Shown here piece after piece: positions 51,501 through 59,930 of a stretch of 64,000 nucleotides of DNA. The position numbers and the translations under genes were made by a program. Below the pieces are notes generated by a model that did not search any database, was not told where the DNA came from, and was given only the letters and a program-made list of their open reading frames with translations. Source of the stretch: Solwaraspora sp. WMMD791 (GTDB lineage Bacteria; Actinomycetota; Actinomycetes; Mycobacteriales; Micromonosporaceae); NCBI RefSeq assembly GCF_029581195.1, contig NZ_CP120737.1, positions 434,001 to 498,000 on the forward strand, read 5' to 3'. Numbering within the stretch: position 1 is the stretch's first letter; every line of letters starts with the position of its first letter.

Positions 51501-53362
51501 AGCCGTCGGCTGTCGCCGAGCCGTCGGCCGGTTCGCTCACCGCGTTGCACCGGCTCGCCGGCCGGTCCAAGGCCGCCGCGGAGCTCGCCGCGCTGCTGCG
51601 GGACACCGCGGACGGCGCAGTGACCGTGCTGGACGCCGCCACCCGACCCGCCGATCCGGCACGGGTGCCCCCAGCGCCGGTGTCGCCGACCGTGCCGGCC
51701 AGGTCGGCCGCCGTACCGGCGACCGACGCCCGGTCGGCCGCCGTACCGGCCGTAGCCGGGCCGACCACGCCGGTGCCGGCACCGAAGGTCGTCCCGCCGC
51801 CCCGCACCGAGATCGCCCGGACCACCCTGCGGGTCTCCGTGCAGACCATGCCGTACCTGCTCGACCACTGTTTCTTCGTGCAGCCGGCCGACTGGCCGAA
51901 CCCCGAGGACCGGTGGCCGGTGGTGCCGGCGACGACCGTCGTCGCGCACATGATGGACGCGGTCGCGCAGGCCGTTCCCGGTCTGCGGGTGGTCGGCGTG
52001 CGGGACGCCCGGTTCAACCGGTGGACCATCGCCGCACCGGCGCAGGACGTCGAGATCGTGGTCCGGGCAGCCGGCCCGGACTCGTACGCGGTGAACTTCG
52101 GCAGCTTCGCCCGGGCGACGGTCGACGTGGCCGCGGACTATCCGGCCCCGGTCAGCGCACCGTGGACGCACGACCCGGCCACCGAGACCGCTCCCCGGAT
52201 CAGCGCCGAGGAGATGTACGCGGAGCGGTTGATGTTCCACGGTCCCCAGTTCCACGGGGTGACCACGGTGCACGCCCTTGGCGAGATGCACGTACGCGGT
52301 GTCGTCACCGCGCCCGTCCCGCCGGGCGCACTGCTGGACAACGCCCTGCAGCTGATCGGAAACTGGCTCATCACCACGCAGCCGATGCGGACCGTGGCGC
52401 TACCGGTCGGTCTCGGCCACGTCCGGTTCTTCGGCCCGCCACCCGAGCCCGGCACGGCGTTCGAGTGCGTCGCCCGAGTCCGATCGATCGACGACGCTCA
52501 ACTGGTCGCGGACACCCAGCTGTCCGTCGGCGGCCGGGTCTGGGCGCAGATCGACGGCGCGGTCGACCGTCGATTCGACAGCCATCCGCAGGCGCGGCCG
52601 GCCGAACGGTTCCCGGAACGTTTCCCGATGTCGGTGCGACAGCCGGAAGGGTGGACCGCCGTCTTCGACTGCTGGACCGATCTGGTCACCCAGTCGATGG
52701 CCGCGCGGGGCATCCTCGGCACCGCCGCGTCCGTCGACTACGAGCGACAGCCGGGGAAGGCCCGCAAGCAGTGGCTGCTCGGTCGGATCGCGGCGAAGGA
52801 CGCGGTGCGGTTCCGGCAGTGGGACGCCGGGCACACCGACGTCTACCCGATCGAGTTGACCATCGCCAACGATCCGAACGGCCGGCCGCGCGTGGACCTG
52901 CGCCCCGGTCGGGGGCTGCAGGATTGCGACCTGTCCCTGGCGCACTGCGCCGAGGCCGCCGTGGCGATCGCGGGTCCGGCCCGGTCGGCGCCGGACGGCC
53001 CCGGGGTCGGTATCGACATCGTCGAGGTCACCGACCGACCGGCCAGCACCGTCGACTATGCCCTGTCCAGTACGGAGAGCGCGTTGCTCGACCAGGTCTG
53101 TGCCGGCGGGGACCGGCAGTTCTGGTTCGCCTGCTTCTGGGCGGCCAAGGAAGCCGCCGGCAAGGCGGAGGGAACGGGACTGGACGCGGCGCCCCGCCGG
53201 CTGCGGGTGGTCGCCGTCGACGCCGGCACCCTGCTGGTGCAGGTCCCCTCCGGCAGGTCCTACCGGGTCACCTGCCGGAGTCTGGAGAACCCACCCGATC
53301 TGCCGCAGCGACGCTACGTCGTCGGTTGGACCTGGGGCCCGGAACCTGCCCGGCATGCCTGA
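48560..53362 (+). CDS. Iterative PUFA/glycolipid-type synthase 2: KS-AT*-DH-PPTase
   Basis: A 1600-residue synthase. KS (about 14-450) has Cys 218 in DAACASS, plus EAHGTG and GSVKSMIGHT. An AT-like domain (about 585-880) has GHSIGE with Ser 655 but reads FPGLEAEF instead of FPGQGSQ, so the oxyanion-hole Gln is missing. A Pro/Ala-rich linker (about 900-1085) follows. A double-hotdog DH (1085-1370) keeps His 1103 in PYLLDHCFF and Asp 1260 in LLDNALQL. A PPTase (about 1400-1600) has GIDIVE at 1484 and WAAKEAAGKAEG at 1527 onward, and would activate the ACPs. It complements synthase 1 by dehydration and holo-ACP formation. The ATG at 48560 overlaps the upstream stop; an ATG at 48572 is an alternative. 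Confidence 0.88.
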   Translation: MVNRMSDLTDPHQTIAIVGMAALMPGAPDLDAYWRNLVDGVDAITDVPPHRWDDEFYDPEQAHRPDRLYCRRGGFVDDFATFEPLRFGIMPTSIGDIEPDQLITLQVAAAAIDDAGGQDRLPDRDRIGVLLGRGGILSPAQARYAQRVRMSSQVIGILKELIPDLPPESLDRVRRKFDERLGPQQPEGTIGLVPNLAASRVANRLNLRGPSYTIDAACASSLIAVDQGMTELRAGRLDAVLAGGVHHVHDISFWSVFSQLRALSRQGEIRPFDSSADGLLIGEGTGIVVLKRLADALDAGDRVYAVIRGSGVSSDGRSASMFNPASSGQSLAIRRAWQAAGLDPTAPDALGLLEAHGTGTPTGDAAELVTVAEVFGGYQGGPRPVIGSVKSMIGHTMPAAGIAGLIKATLAVHRGVLPPTLHCGQPREEMAATRFAPIAAAQPWESDGPRRAGVNAFGFGGINAHLIVEQPPSAPSAWAAVPNGTAGQPARPAAVEVAEPDQVVWLAAADPAGLAALLDRDDSVVRRDGAAFAEGPQAHAAPPCRIGVVDPTDKRLATARRAVSRGEPWRGARDIWFTTAPLLTAGGKLAFVFPGLEAEFTPRTKDLAAHFGLADREWSAADLGRHGAGLIEVGKFLDEVLGRIGIRPDAVAGHSIGEWSAAAVTGQVSTTDMDGFLKLFDADSVAVSGYVFAAVGAGADQVTPVLGDYPGVVLSHDNAPAQSVVNGPEEQVDQLVNELRRRNVLCQKLPFRSAFHTPAFADGLRSIGAALQSWRVHPTTVPVWSATLAAPFPTDEQQVNQIFVRHMMEPVWFRQLTAAMYDAGFRVFLQVGAGQLASLVSDNLRGREHLAMPVNVGHRTGLDQLRRVATALWVEGAAPDLRVLRPPAAAAAPATPAPAAPARRGPKIQLDLGGPLVRLGPGADTLLGLADRPTHQSSGPPVGQARPPASAAQEPPVPPVGPRPSAETEPSVAAQPSVATQPSAVAEPSAGSLTALHRLAGRSKAAAELAALLRDTADGAVTVLDAATRPADPARVPPAPVSPTVPARSAAVPATDARSAAVPAVAGPTTPVPAPKVVPPPRTEIARTTLRVSVQTMPYLLDHCFFVQPADWPNPEDRWPVVPATTVVAHMMDAVAQAVPGLRVVGVRDARFNRWTIAAPAQDVEIVVRAAGPDSYAVNFGSFARATVDVAADYPAPVSAPWTHDPATETAPRISAEEMYAERLMFHGPQFHGVTTVHALGEMHVRGVVTAPVPPGALLDNALQLIGNWLITTQPMRTVALPVGLGHVRFFGPPPEPGTAFECVARVRSIDDAQLVADTQLSVGGRVWAQIDGAVDRRFDSHPQARPAERFPERFPMSVRQPEGWTAVFDCWTDLVTQSMAARGILGTAASVDYERQPGKARKQWLLGRIAAKDAVRFRQWDAGHTDVYPIELTIANDPNGRPRVDLRPGRGLQDCDLSLAHCAEAAVAIAGPARSAPDGPGVGIDIVEVTDRPASTVDYALSSTESALLDQVCAGGDRQFWFACFWAAKEAAGKAEGTGLDAAPRRLRVVAVDAGTLLVQVPSGRSYRVTCRSLENPPDLPQRRYVVGWTWGPEPARHA

Positions 53363-53380
53363 GCTCGGCCCTGACGGAGG

Positions 53381-53480
53381 TGCCGACGAGCCGATCGGCG
53401 TGCCGACAAGCTGACTGCCGTCCCGACAAGCTGACCGACGTCCCGACAAGCCGACTGACGTCCCGACAAGGAGACCCGCA
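53381..53480 (+). repeat. Five 20-bp tandem repeats before the ACP gene
   Basis: Five units of exactly 20 bp from 53381 share the core CCGACAAG (first copy CCGACGAG). The last unit contains the ACP ribosome site AAGGAG. They fill nearly all of the 120-bp gap between synthase 2 and the ACP gene. The spacing is not a multiple of three and there are no spacers, so these are neither coding nor CRISPR repeats. Confidence 0.85.
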
Positions 53481-53482
53481 TC

Positions 53483-53797
53483 ATGCCCGCCGACCACGAC
53501 ACCATCCTGACGGAGATCTCGCAGATGCTGCGCGCGGTGCTGCCCGGGATCGATCCGGACGAAGAGATCACGATGGACACCAGCTTCCGTGACGACCTGG
53601 AGATGGAGAGCATCGACGTCATTTCGCTGGCCGGGCGGCTGCAGGCCCGGTACGGCGACTCCGTCAACTTCGCTCAGTTCGTCGCGGGGCTCGACGTGGA
53701 CTCGCTGCGCGCGCTGCGGGTCGGTGAGCTGGTCGGGCACATCTCCGCCGCGCTGGACGGACCGCCAGCCACGGTGGCGCAGGTGGCCGGCCAGTGA
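53483..53797 (+). CDS. Free acyl carrier protein
   Basis: A 104-residue type II ACP. The phosphopantetheine motif is LEMESIDVISL with Ser 43. Helix arrangement ILTEISQMLRAVLPG and FRDDLEMESIDV is normal for ACPs. It may receive the chain for release or feed starter units to the synthases; the PPTase domain of synthase 2 would modify it. The ATG lies after the AAGGAG in the last 20-bp repeat. Its stop overlaps the hydrolase start (GTGA), so both are translationally coupled. Confidence 0.88.
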   Translation: MPADHDTILTEISQMLRAVLPGIDPDEEITMDTSFRDDLEMESIDVISLAGRLQARYGDSVNFAQFVAGLDVDSLRALRVGELVGHISAALDGPPATVAQVAGQ

Positions 53798-54711
53798 CGA
53801 TGATCCAGGTCAACGGCCTGGTGACGCACGTCCAGGAACTGCCGGCGGTGGCGGCCGGTCCGCCCGCCGGGGCAGCTGCCACCGACCTGGACGGCGGTCC
53901 GCCCGCCGATCCGGGTGGCGGTCCGCCCGCCGATCCGGCGGGCGGTCCAGTTGCCGAAGCTGTTGCCGGCCGGCCGGTCGCGGTCCTGATCCACGGTATC
54001 GGGCCGGACAGCCTGGCCAGCTGGTATCTCAGCCTGGCGCACCCACTGGCCGATGCCGGGTTCCGGGTGATCATGTACGACCTGCGGGGCCACGGACGGA
54101 CCGAGCGACCGCCGACCGGCTACCGGATGGACGACCTGGTCGACGACCTGGTCGGGCTGCTGGACCGGCTCGGCGTCGACGTACCGGTGCATCTGCTCGG
54201 CAACTCGCTGGGCGGTTCCATCGCCTTCGGATACGCGGCCCGGTACCCGGACCGGGTCGCCTCGATGGTCGCGGTGGAGTCGGCGCCTGCCACCGCACAG
54301 TGGCTCGCCCGGGTGGGCCGGCAGCTGGTCCGGGCCGTGCATCCGGAGGGAGACGGCGGTCCGTTGGCGACGGCCACCCGTGGCGGTGAGCGGGGTGCCC
54401 GCTACGCCGCGGCGGTCCGCCAGCTCGTCGCCGCCACCACCGCCGGTCGGGACCTACCGGCCAGCACCCCCGCCGATCCGGCGGCGGTACGGGCGATCAC
54501 CTGCCCGGTGCTCGGCATCTTCGGTAGCGACTCGTCCGCTGCCGATCTGGCGCCGGCACTGGTCGAACTACTGCCGCAGACCGAGCTGGCGATCGTTCCC
54601 GGGCACCGGCACGCGGTGCTGATCACCGCCCGCGACCAGGTCCGCGAACTGGTGCTGCCCTGGCTCGCCCGGCAACTTGCCGACACCGGGCAGCCCGCCC
54701 TGCGCCGTTGA
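53794..54711 (+). CDS. Alpha/beta hydrolase, candidate chain-releasing thioesterase
   Basis: A 305-residue alpha/beta hydrolase. Nucleophile elbow GNSLGG with Ser 138; HGIGPDSLASWY forms the oxyanion region; the acid lies in LGIFGSDSSAAD and the His in PGHRHAVLI. The N-terminal 60 residues carry a low-complexity GGPPADPGG duplication inserted between strands. Lying between a free ACP and a sulfotransferase, it may hydrolyse or transesterify the acyl thioester. GTG 53794 overlaps the ACP stop; ATG 53800 is an alternative. Confidence 0.8.
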   Translation: MTMIQVNGLVTHVQELPAVAAGPPAGAAATDLDGGPPADPGGGPPADPAGGPVAEAVAGRPVAVLIHGIGPDSLASWYLSLAHPLADAGFRVIMYDLRGHGRTERPPTGYRMDDLVDDLVGLLDRLGVDVPVHLLGNSLGGSIAFGYAARYPDRVASMVAVESAPATAQWLARVGRQLVRAVHPEGDGGPLATATRGGERGARYAAAVRQLVAATTAGRDLPASTPADPAAVRAITCPVLGIFGSDSSAADLAPALVELLPQTELAIVPGHRHAVLITARDQVRELVLPWLARQLADTGQPALRR

Positions 54712-54739
54712 CGTCGTCGTTCTCACCCAGGAGGTTCCG

Positions 54740-55699
54740 ATGCAGTTCGAGGCGCCCGGCCGGGCGATCATCATCAGCAGCGGGCGGTGTGGCTCCACGC
54801 TGCTGTCCGACCTGATCGTCGAGGAGCCGTCGACCCTGTCCGTCCAGGAGTTCTTCATGGCCACCCCGTCGTGGGCGAAGGCCACTGAGCCGATCACCGG
54901 GGCGGCGTACTGGCAGGTGCTGAGCAGCCCGAAGCCGGAGCTTGCCACCCTGTTCGCCATCGGCCTGCCGCCGAAGGAGGTCCGCTACCCGGCGGACGGC
55001 AGGTGGGCCGGCAACCTGACCGAGCTGCCGCAGCTGCTGGCGATCACCCTGCCGAAGCTCACCGACGATCCGGACGGCCTGTTCGACCAGCTCGCCGGGG
55101 AGGTACCGGACTTCCCCGAGCAGCCCTTCGTCGACCACCACCGGATGTTCCTGGACCTGCTCGCCCGGTTGACCGGCCGGCGCCGCTGGGTGGAGCGCTC
55201 CGGCGGGTCCAGCCAGATCGCCCCGTACCTGCTGCGGTCGTTCCCGGACACCAGGATCGTCTATCTGACCCGCAACTGGGCGGACACGGCGCGGTCGATG
55301 AGCCGGCACTCGTCGTTCCAGCTCATCCAGCTGCGGCTGGAGTTCGTCTCCCGGTGCGGCGTGGACCCCTTCCAGATGGGTCCGGACCAGCGGGTGCCGG
55401 CGGATCTCGAGCATCTGCTACCCGACCGGATCACCGCCGACCTGCTCCGTGAGCGGGGCGAGGACAGCACCCGTTACCTCGGGCTCTGCGCGTTCATGGC
55501 GGCACAGGCGGAGCAGGCACTCGCCGACAACCCGCCGGCGCACCTGCTCACCATGACCTACGAGGACCTGGTCGCCGACCCGGAGCCGCAGTTGGCCCGG
55601 CTCGGTGAGTTCCTGGAGTTCGACGACCCGTCCGGCTGGGCCCGCCAGGTCGCCGGCCGGGTGGGCAAGGGCGCGGTACGGCAGACCGCAGCCGTGTGA
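54740..55699 (+). CDS. PAPS-dependent sulfotransferase
   Basis: A 319-residue sulfotransferase. The 5'-phosphosulfate loop is IIISSGRCGSTLLSDLI; the 3'-phosphate site is IVYLTRNWADTARSMSRH with Arg and Ser; the WVERSGGSSQ segment belongs to the same fold. The likely acceptor is a hydroxyl on the lipid or polyketide made by the synthases, as in sulfolipid pathways. The ATG at 54740 is chosen for a perfect AGGAGG 5 nt upstream. A longer open frame from 54677 overlaps the hydrolase and lacks a ribosome site. Confidence 0.85.
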   Translation: MQFEAPGRAIIISSGRCGSTLLSDLIVEEPSTLSVQEFFMATPSWAKATEPITGAAYWQVLSSPKPELATLFAIGLPPKEVRYPADGRWAGNLTELPQLLAITLPKLTDDPDGLFDQLAGEVPDFPEQPFVDHHRMFLDLLARLTGRRRWVERSGGSSQIAPYLLRSFPDTRIVYLTRNWADTARSMSRHSSFQLIQLRLEFVSRCGVDPFQMGPDQRVPADLEHLLPDRITADLLRERGEDSTRYLGLCAFMAAQAEQALADNPPAHLLTMTYEDLVADPEPQLARLGEFLEFDDPSGWARQVAGRVGKGAVRQTAAV

Positions 55700-55747
55700 A
55701 CAGCAGACATCCGCACCAGCCAACCACAGTAGAGGGAGAAGTGTTTG

Positions 55748-57625
55748 ATGCGTAGGTTGCGCCCATCCGCGAGCCGGTCGGTTGCCGCCGCCGTGCTCGC
55801 TGGGCTGCTTCTGGCCGCCGGTCCGGCCGCCGCCGCACCGGTGGCCGGTACCGACTCGGCAGCCACCACTGACGGCAGGCACGGTGGACACCACGGCGGG
55901 ACCCGCTACCAGAGCACCCTGCTGGCCAAGGCATCGGCCGACGAGTGTTTCGTCGACATCGGCGTCGACTATCCGCCGGGACCGCCCTGCGAGGTAGGGC
56001 AGCCCAAGGTCAACCAGGCCTACGTCTGGGGACTGACCCGCTACAAGGACCGGTTGTGGTTCGGCACCGGCGCCAACCCCAACTGCCTGACCAGCGGGAA
56101 CAACCTGCGCAACACCCAGCCGACCCGCAACGCCGACTGGGTCTGCGAGTACGGCCAGAGCCAGATCGCCCGGGCCAATCCGGACCTGCCGCCAACTGTC
56201 GGTGACCACCGCGCTCCCCGCGTGTACACCTACGACCTGAAGCGGCACAGCATGGTCGAACGTACTGGCGACCTGCGCGGGGCCTCACCCGACGACGAGG
56301 CCCGGCTGCTGCGGACCGTCGGCTTCCGGGCCGCCGGCAACCACCGCGGGGTGGTGCTGCTCGGCGGCCCGGCGCTCGGTGCCACGATCAACCTGTTCGC
56401 GTTCGACGCGGACACCGGTGCCTACCTCGGCTCGCGGAACTTCACCGAGTACGGCAACATCCGGCACTTCGTCATCGCCGACGGCGAGATGTACGCCGGG
56501 GTCGGGGTGGGCCCCAACGGTGGTCAGCGCGGGCTGGTGCTGCGGTGGACCGGGAGCAAGTCCGACCCGTTCAGCTTCCTGCCGGTGGCGGACCTGCCGG
56601 CGCAGGCGGTCGACCTGACCGTGCACCAGGGCCGGATCTTCGTCACCACCTGGCCGGGCGCGGAGGACACCCAGTCGTTCGGCCCGGGGCCGGTGTCACC
56701 GACCGCCGGCACCGCCGACGAACCTACCGACGAGGAACCGGTCCCGGCGAACATCGCCGGGGTCTGGATGAGTCCGAAGCTGTCCGCGAACGGACCCGGC
56801 CTGGACAGCCGGGACGTGGACGGGTGGACCCGGGTGTGGCACGTGATGGAGTACGAACCGGACCCGGTCGTCGCCCGCACCTACGGGTTGGGCGGGATCG
56901 CCTCCTACGGTGGCTACCTCTACTGGGGGACCATGCACGTGCCCTTCAAGTCGACGACGGTGCACCTGGCGGTGTATCCGCCGACCGACGAGCAGGGGGT
57001 ACGGGACTCGGTACGCAACACCCAGCGCGCGATCGGCATCTTCCGGGGGAGTTTCGGTCATGGCCACGGCCACGCCCACGGGCAGCACGGTGGCGGACAC
57101 GACCGGGTCGACCTGCTCTACGGTGCCAGTGAGCTGCCGGCCTACGACCCGGCGGCCGGCGACGGTACCGGCGTCTGGGCCAGCACGTCGACCGGTTACA
57201 CCCCGCTCTACGGGGCGTCCGGGTTCGACAACCCGATGCTCAACTACACCTGGAAGATGGTCGTCGCCGGTGGCCGGCTCTATGTCGGCACGATGGACTG
57301 GAGCTACCTGGCGAAGGAGTTGCAGCAGGAGGAGCCGCCACCGCCGACCGCCGCCGCCCGCACCGGTGACGACGACGATGAGGAGGAACTGGCCTTCGGC
57401 GCAGACCTCTGGGTCTTCGAGTCGCCGCACCACTCCGCCAAGAAGGTGGACAACGCGGGTCTCGGTAACTACCTCAATTACGGCGTACGTAGCATGGTGG
57501 TGGACGGGTCCACGGTATACCTCGGTATGGCCAACCCGATGAATCTGCGGACAGATCCGACAGATGACGTCCCTGAGGGCGGCTGGGAGTTGATCAAGTT
57601 GACTCCGAAACACCACCACCACTAA
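55748..57625 (+). CDS. Secreted His-rich protein of unknown function
   Basis: A 625-residue exported protein. A Sec signal peptide (about 1-33, GLLLAAGPAAAA) precedes beta-rich sequence with repeated Gly-Tyr and W/F-rich blocks such as QAYVWGLTRYKDRLWFGTGA, RHFVIADGEMYAGVGVG and GRLYVGTMDWSYL, suggesting a propeller. Two His-rich stretches stand out: GHGHGHAHGQHGGGHD near 440 and HHHH at the very C-terminus, possible metal sites. I recognise no family. It sits between the sulfotransferase and the esterase lipoprotein in one direction, so an envelope role with the lipid product is plausible. An ATG at 55748 follows GAGGGAG; a TTG at 55745 precedes it. Confidence 0.75.
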   Translation: MRRLRPSASRSVAAAVLAGLLLAAGPAAAAPVAGTDSAATTDGRHGGHHGGTRYQSTLLAKASADECFVDIGVDYPPGPPCEVGQPKVNQAYVWGLTRYKDRLWFGTGANPNCLTSGNNLRNTQPTRNADWVCEYGQSQIARANPDLPPTVGDHRAPRVYTYDLKRHSMVERTGDLRGASPDDEARLLRTVGFRAAGNHRGVVLLGGPALGATINLFAFDADTGAYLGSRNFTEYGNIRHFVIADGEMYAGVGVGPNGGQRGLVLRWTGSKSDPFSFLPVADLPAQAVDLTVHQGRIFVTTWPGAEDTQSFGPGPVSPTAGTADEPTDEEPVPANIAGVWMSPKLSANGPGLDSRDVDGWTRVWHVMEYEPDPVVARTYGLGGIASYGGYLYWGTMHVPFKSTTVHLAVYPPTDEQGVRDSVRNTQRAIGIFRGSFGHGHGHAHGQHGGGHDRVDLLYGASELPAYDPAAGDGTGVWASTSTGYTPLYGASGFDNPMLNYTWKMVVAGGRLYVGTMDWSYLAKELQQEEPPPPTAAARTGDDDDEEELAFGADLWVFESPHHSAKKVDNAGLGNYLNYGVRSMVVDGSTVYLGMANPMNLRTDPTDDVPEGGWELIKLTPKHHHH

Positions 57626-57641
57626 CAGAAGCAGGTGAGCG

Positions 57642-58649
57642 ATGTCGCGGTTCCGACGCCGGTCGACGGTTCTGGTCGTCACGGGAGTCCTCTGGACACT
57701 CGTCGCAGGCTGCACGTCGGCGTCGGACCCGGCGCCACCGACATCGGGTGCCACCCCGCCGTCCGTGGACGGCGGGGTGGCCGCTCCGGTCGACACCCCA
57801 CCGGTCGGCTCGTCGGCGGGGTCGATAACCGTCGGCGGGTACGAGCGGACCTACCGGGTGTACCGTCCGGCCAGCGTCGCCGAGACGACGTCGGTCCCGG
57901 TCGTCGTCATGCTGCACGGCCTGCTCGGCAGCGGGCGGCAGGCCGAATCCTGGTACGGCTGGAACGCCGTCGCCGACCAGCACGGGTTCGTCGTGGTCTA
58001 CCCGGACTCCCGTAACCGGGCCTGGGCGGTGACCGAGGAGTGCTGCGGTGCCTCGGCCCGCGACGGCGTCGACGACGTCGGGTTCGTCCTCGCCCTGGTG
58101 GAGTCGCTGGGGCAGCGACTCGCCTTCGATCCCGACCGTCACTACCTCGCCGGCATGTCCAACGGCGGCATGCTGGCCTATCGGATCGCCTGCGACAGCT
58201 CGACCTTCGCCGCGGTGACCGGGGTGGCCACGACCATGCTCGGTGACTGCCCGGCCCCGGAGCCGATCTCCGTTCTGCACATCCACGGCACCGGCGACGA
58301 GACGATTCCCTACACCGGGGGGCCGGGCCGCCGTGACGGCGCCGGCAACGGCCGGGTGCCGGACAAGGTCGACGGCCCCGCTATACCGGATCTCGTGGGC
58401 CGGTGGCGGCAGGTCGACGAGTGCGGTGCCGCGCGGACGACCGCACAAAACGGAGTCACCACCTCGGTGGCCGACTGCGCCGGGGGCCGCGGCGTCACCC
58501 TGATCACCATCGACGGCGCCGGACACCAGTGGCCGGGCTCCGAGATGTCCGCCGCGGGCCGGCTGCTCGGCCTGGACCCGCCCGCTACCGAACTGGACGC
58601 CACCGCGACCAGCTGGCAGTTCTTCGCCTCGCATCCCAGACCCGCCTGA
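57642..58649 (+). CDS. LpqC-like esterase lipoprotein (PHB depolymerase/CE1 type)
   Basis: A 335-residue lipoprotein: signal VVTGVLWTLVAGC with lipobox LVAGC. The mature enzyme is an alpha/beta hydrolase of the LpqC/PHB-depolymerase group: HGLLGSGRQAESWYGWN, nucleophile AGMSNGGM, Asp in HIHGTGDETIPY and His in DGAGHQWPGS. It would hydrolyse esters on the outside of the cell, perhaps processing the exported product. It lies 16 nt after the His-rich protein gene, with a GCAGGTGAG ribosome site, in one operon. Confidence 0.82.
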   Translation: MSRFRRRSTVLVVTGVLWTLVAGCTSASDPAPPTSGATPPSVDGGVAAPVDTPPVGSSAGSITVGGYERTYRVYRPASVAETTSVPVVVMLHGLLGSGRQAESWYGWNAVADQHGFVVVYPDSRNRAWAVTEECCGASARDGVDDVGFVLALVESLGQRLAFDPDRHYLAGMSNGGMLAYRIACDSSTFAAVTGVATTMLGDCPAPEPISVLHIHGTGDETIPYTGGPGRRDGAGNGRVPDKVDGPAIPDLVGRWRQVDECGAARTTAQNGVTTSVADCAGGRGVTLITIDGAGHQWPGSEMSAAGRLLGLDPPATELDATATSWQFFASHPRPA

Positions 58650-58661
58650 GCAGGAGAGCAG

Positions 58662-59930
58662 ATGCCCAGTACCGGCACCCATCCGTTGGTCGACGGTCGC
58701 GCCGCCGACGCGACCCCGGCCGGCGAGTCCGGCGTCCTTGCCGCCGGCCTGGCCGGCCAGCGCGGCGCCGGCCCGGCCGTCGAGGTCGTCGATCTGGTCA
58801 AGCGGTTTCCAGGCCAGGACCGCAACGCCATCGACTCGCTGTCGTTCGCGGTCCACCCCGGTGAGGTCTTCGGCCTGCTGGGGCCCAATGGCGCCGGCAA
58901 GTCGACCACGGTCGGCGTGCTCACCACGACGATCCGGGCCAGCTCCGGTACGGCCCGGGTGGACGGCGTCGACGTCGTCCGGCACCCGGTGGCGGCCCGG
59001 ACACGGTTCGCGGTGGTGCCGCAGTACAACAACCTGGACCGGGCGTTGACTCCCCGGCAGAACCTGCTCAGCCACGCCGCCTACCACGGGGTGCCCCGGG
59101 CCGAGCGGCGCAGCCGGGCCGACCGGTTGCTGACCGAGTTCGGTCTGGACAAGCAGGCCGACTCGCGGGTCGACTTCTTCTCCGGCGGAATGTCCCAGCG
59201 CCTGATGATCGCCCGGGCGCTGATGCACGACCCCCGGGTGGTCTTCCTCGACGAACCGACCAACGGGTTGGAGCCGCAGGCCCGACTGCTGATCCGGACC
59301 CGGATCCGGCAGCTGCGCGAGCGCGGGGTGACCGTCGTGCTGACCAGCCACGAGATGACCGAGGTGGCGGAGCTGGCCGACCGGGTGGCGATCGTCGACC
59401 ACGGCCGGCTGCTGGCCCTGGACACCCCGGCCAACCTGGTACGCGGGGTGGCCGGCCGGGCGGTGCTCGATCTGGCCCTGCGCCCCGGGCCGGGCGACGG
59501 GGCACAGGATCTGCTCACCGCGCTCACCGCGCTCGACGGTGTCCGTACCGGGGAGATCACCGCCGGCGGTGGCGCGGCTGCCGGCCCGACGGGCCGTGGT
59601 GGTCCCGGGCCGGCCGGGCTGGCCGCCGACCCGCGGATCGCGGCACGTGTCGCCGCCGCCAGGTCCGATCCGCGTAAGGCGGCGAAACTCGCCGCCGCCC
59701 GCAACGATCCACGGTTCGCCGCGCTGTTCGCGGCCGCACCGGCCGCCGCAGCCGACGGGCCGACGGGGGAGATCCGGCTGCGGCTGCACCTCGACGCTGA
59801 TCCCGCCGCCGTGCTCGGACCGGCGTTGACGGTGCTGACCGACCGCGCGGCCCAGTTGACCGACGTGCACATCGGCAAGCCCGGCCTGGAGGACATCTTC
59901 CTGAGCCTGACCGGTAAGGAGATCCGTTGA
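58662..59930 (+). CDS. ABC exporter ATP-binding protein (DrrA-like)
   Basis: A 422-residue ABC ATPase. Walker A GPNGAGKST, signature SGGMSQRLMIARAL, Walker B VVFLDEPTNGLE and the switch His in LTSHEM are all intact, with RFAVVPQYNNLDRALTPRQNLL typical of DrrA. A C-terminal insertion after about 290 carries a repeated DPRIAARVAAARSDPRK/NDPRFAALFAAAP motif, absent from ordinary DrrA. It energises export with the permease downstream; both overlap by 4 nt. It lies 12 nt after the esterase gene, so the exporter is part of the cluster transcript. Confidence 0.9.
   Translation: MPSTGTHPLVDGRAADATPAGESGVLAAGLAGQRGAGPAVEVVDLVKRFPGQDRNAIDSLSFAVHPGEVFGLLGPNGAGKSTTVGVLTTTIRASSGTARVDGVDVVRHPVAARTRFAVVPQYNNLDRALTPRQNLLSHAAYHGVPRAERRSRADRLLTEFGLDKQADSRVDFFSGGMSQRLMIARALMHDPRVVFLDEPTNGLEPQARLLIRTRIRQLRERGVTVVLTSHEMTEVAELADRVAIVDHGRLLALDTPANLVRGVAGRAVLDLALRPGPGDGAQDLLTALTALDGVRTGEITAGGGAAAGPTGRGGPGPAGLAADPRIAARVAAARSDPRKAAKLAAARNDPRFAALFAAAPAAAADGPTGEIRLRLHLDADPAAVLGPALTVLTDRAAQLTDVHIGKPGLEDIFLSLTGKEIR

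Noticed and set aside
40506-53362. Enediyne-type iterative PKS
   Set aside because: KS, AT, ACP, KR, DH and PPTase occur in enediyne synthases, but as one protein with a single ACP. Here there is an N-terminal NMO pair, three ACPs, a second KS and no TEBC-type thioesterase gene nearby, so PUFA/glycolipid style fits better.
53381-53480. CRISPR array
   Set aside because: The 20-bp units abut without spacers and vary internally; no cas gene is present.
57600-57625. Vector-derived His tag at the end of the secreted protein
   Set aside because: Only four His codons, in natural context with downstream operon spacing and another internal His-rich run; not a cloning artefact.
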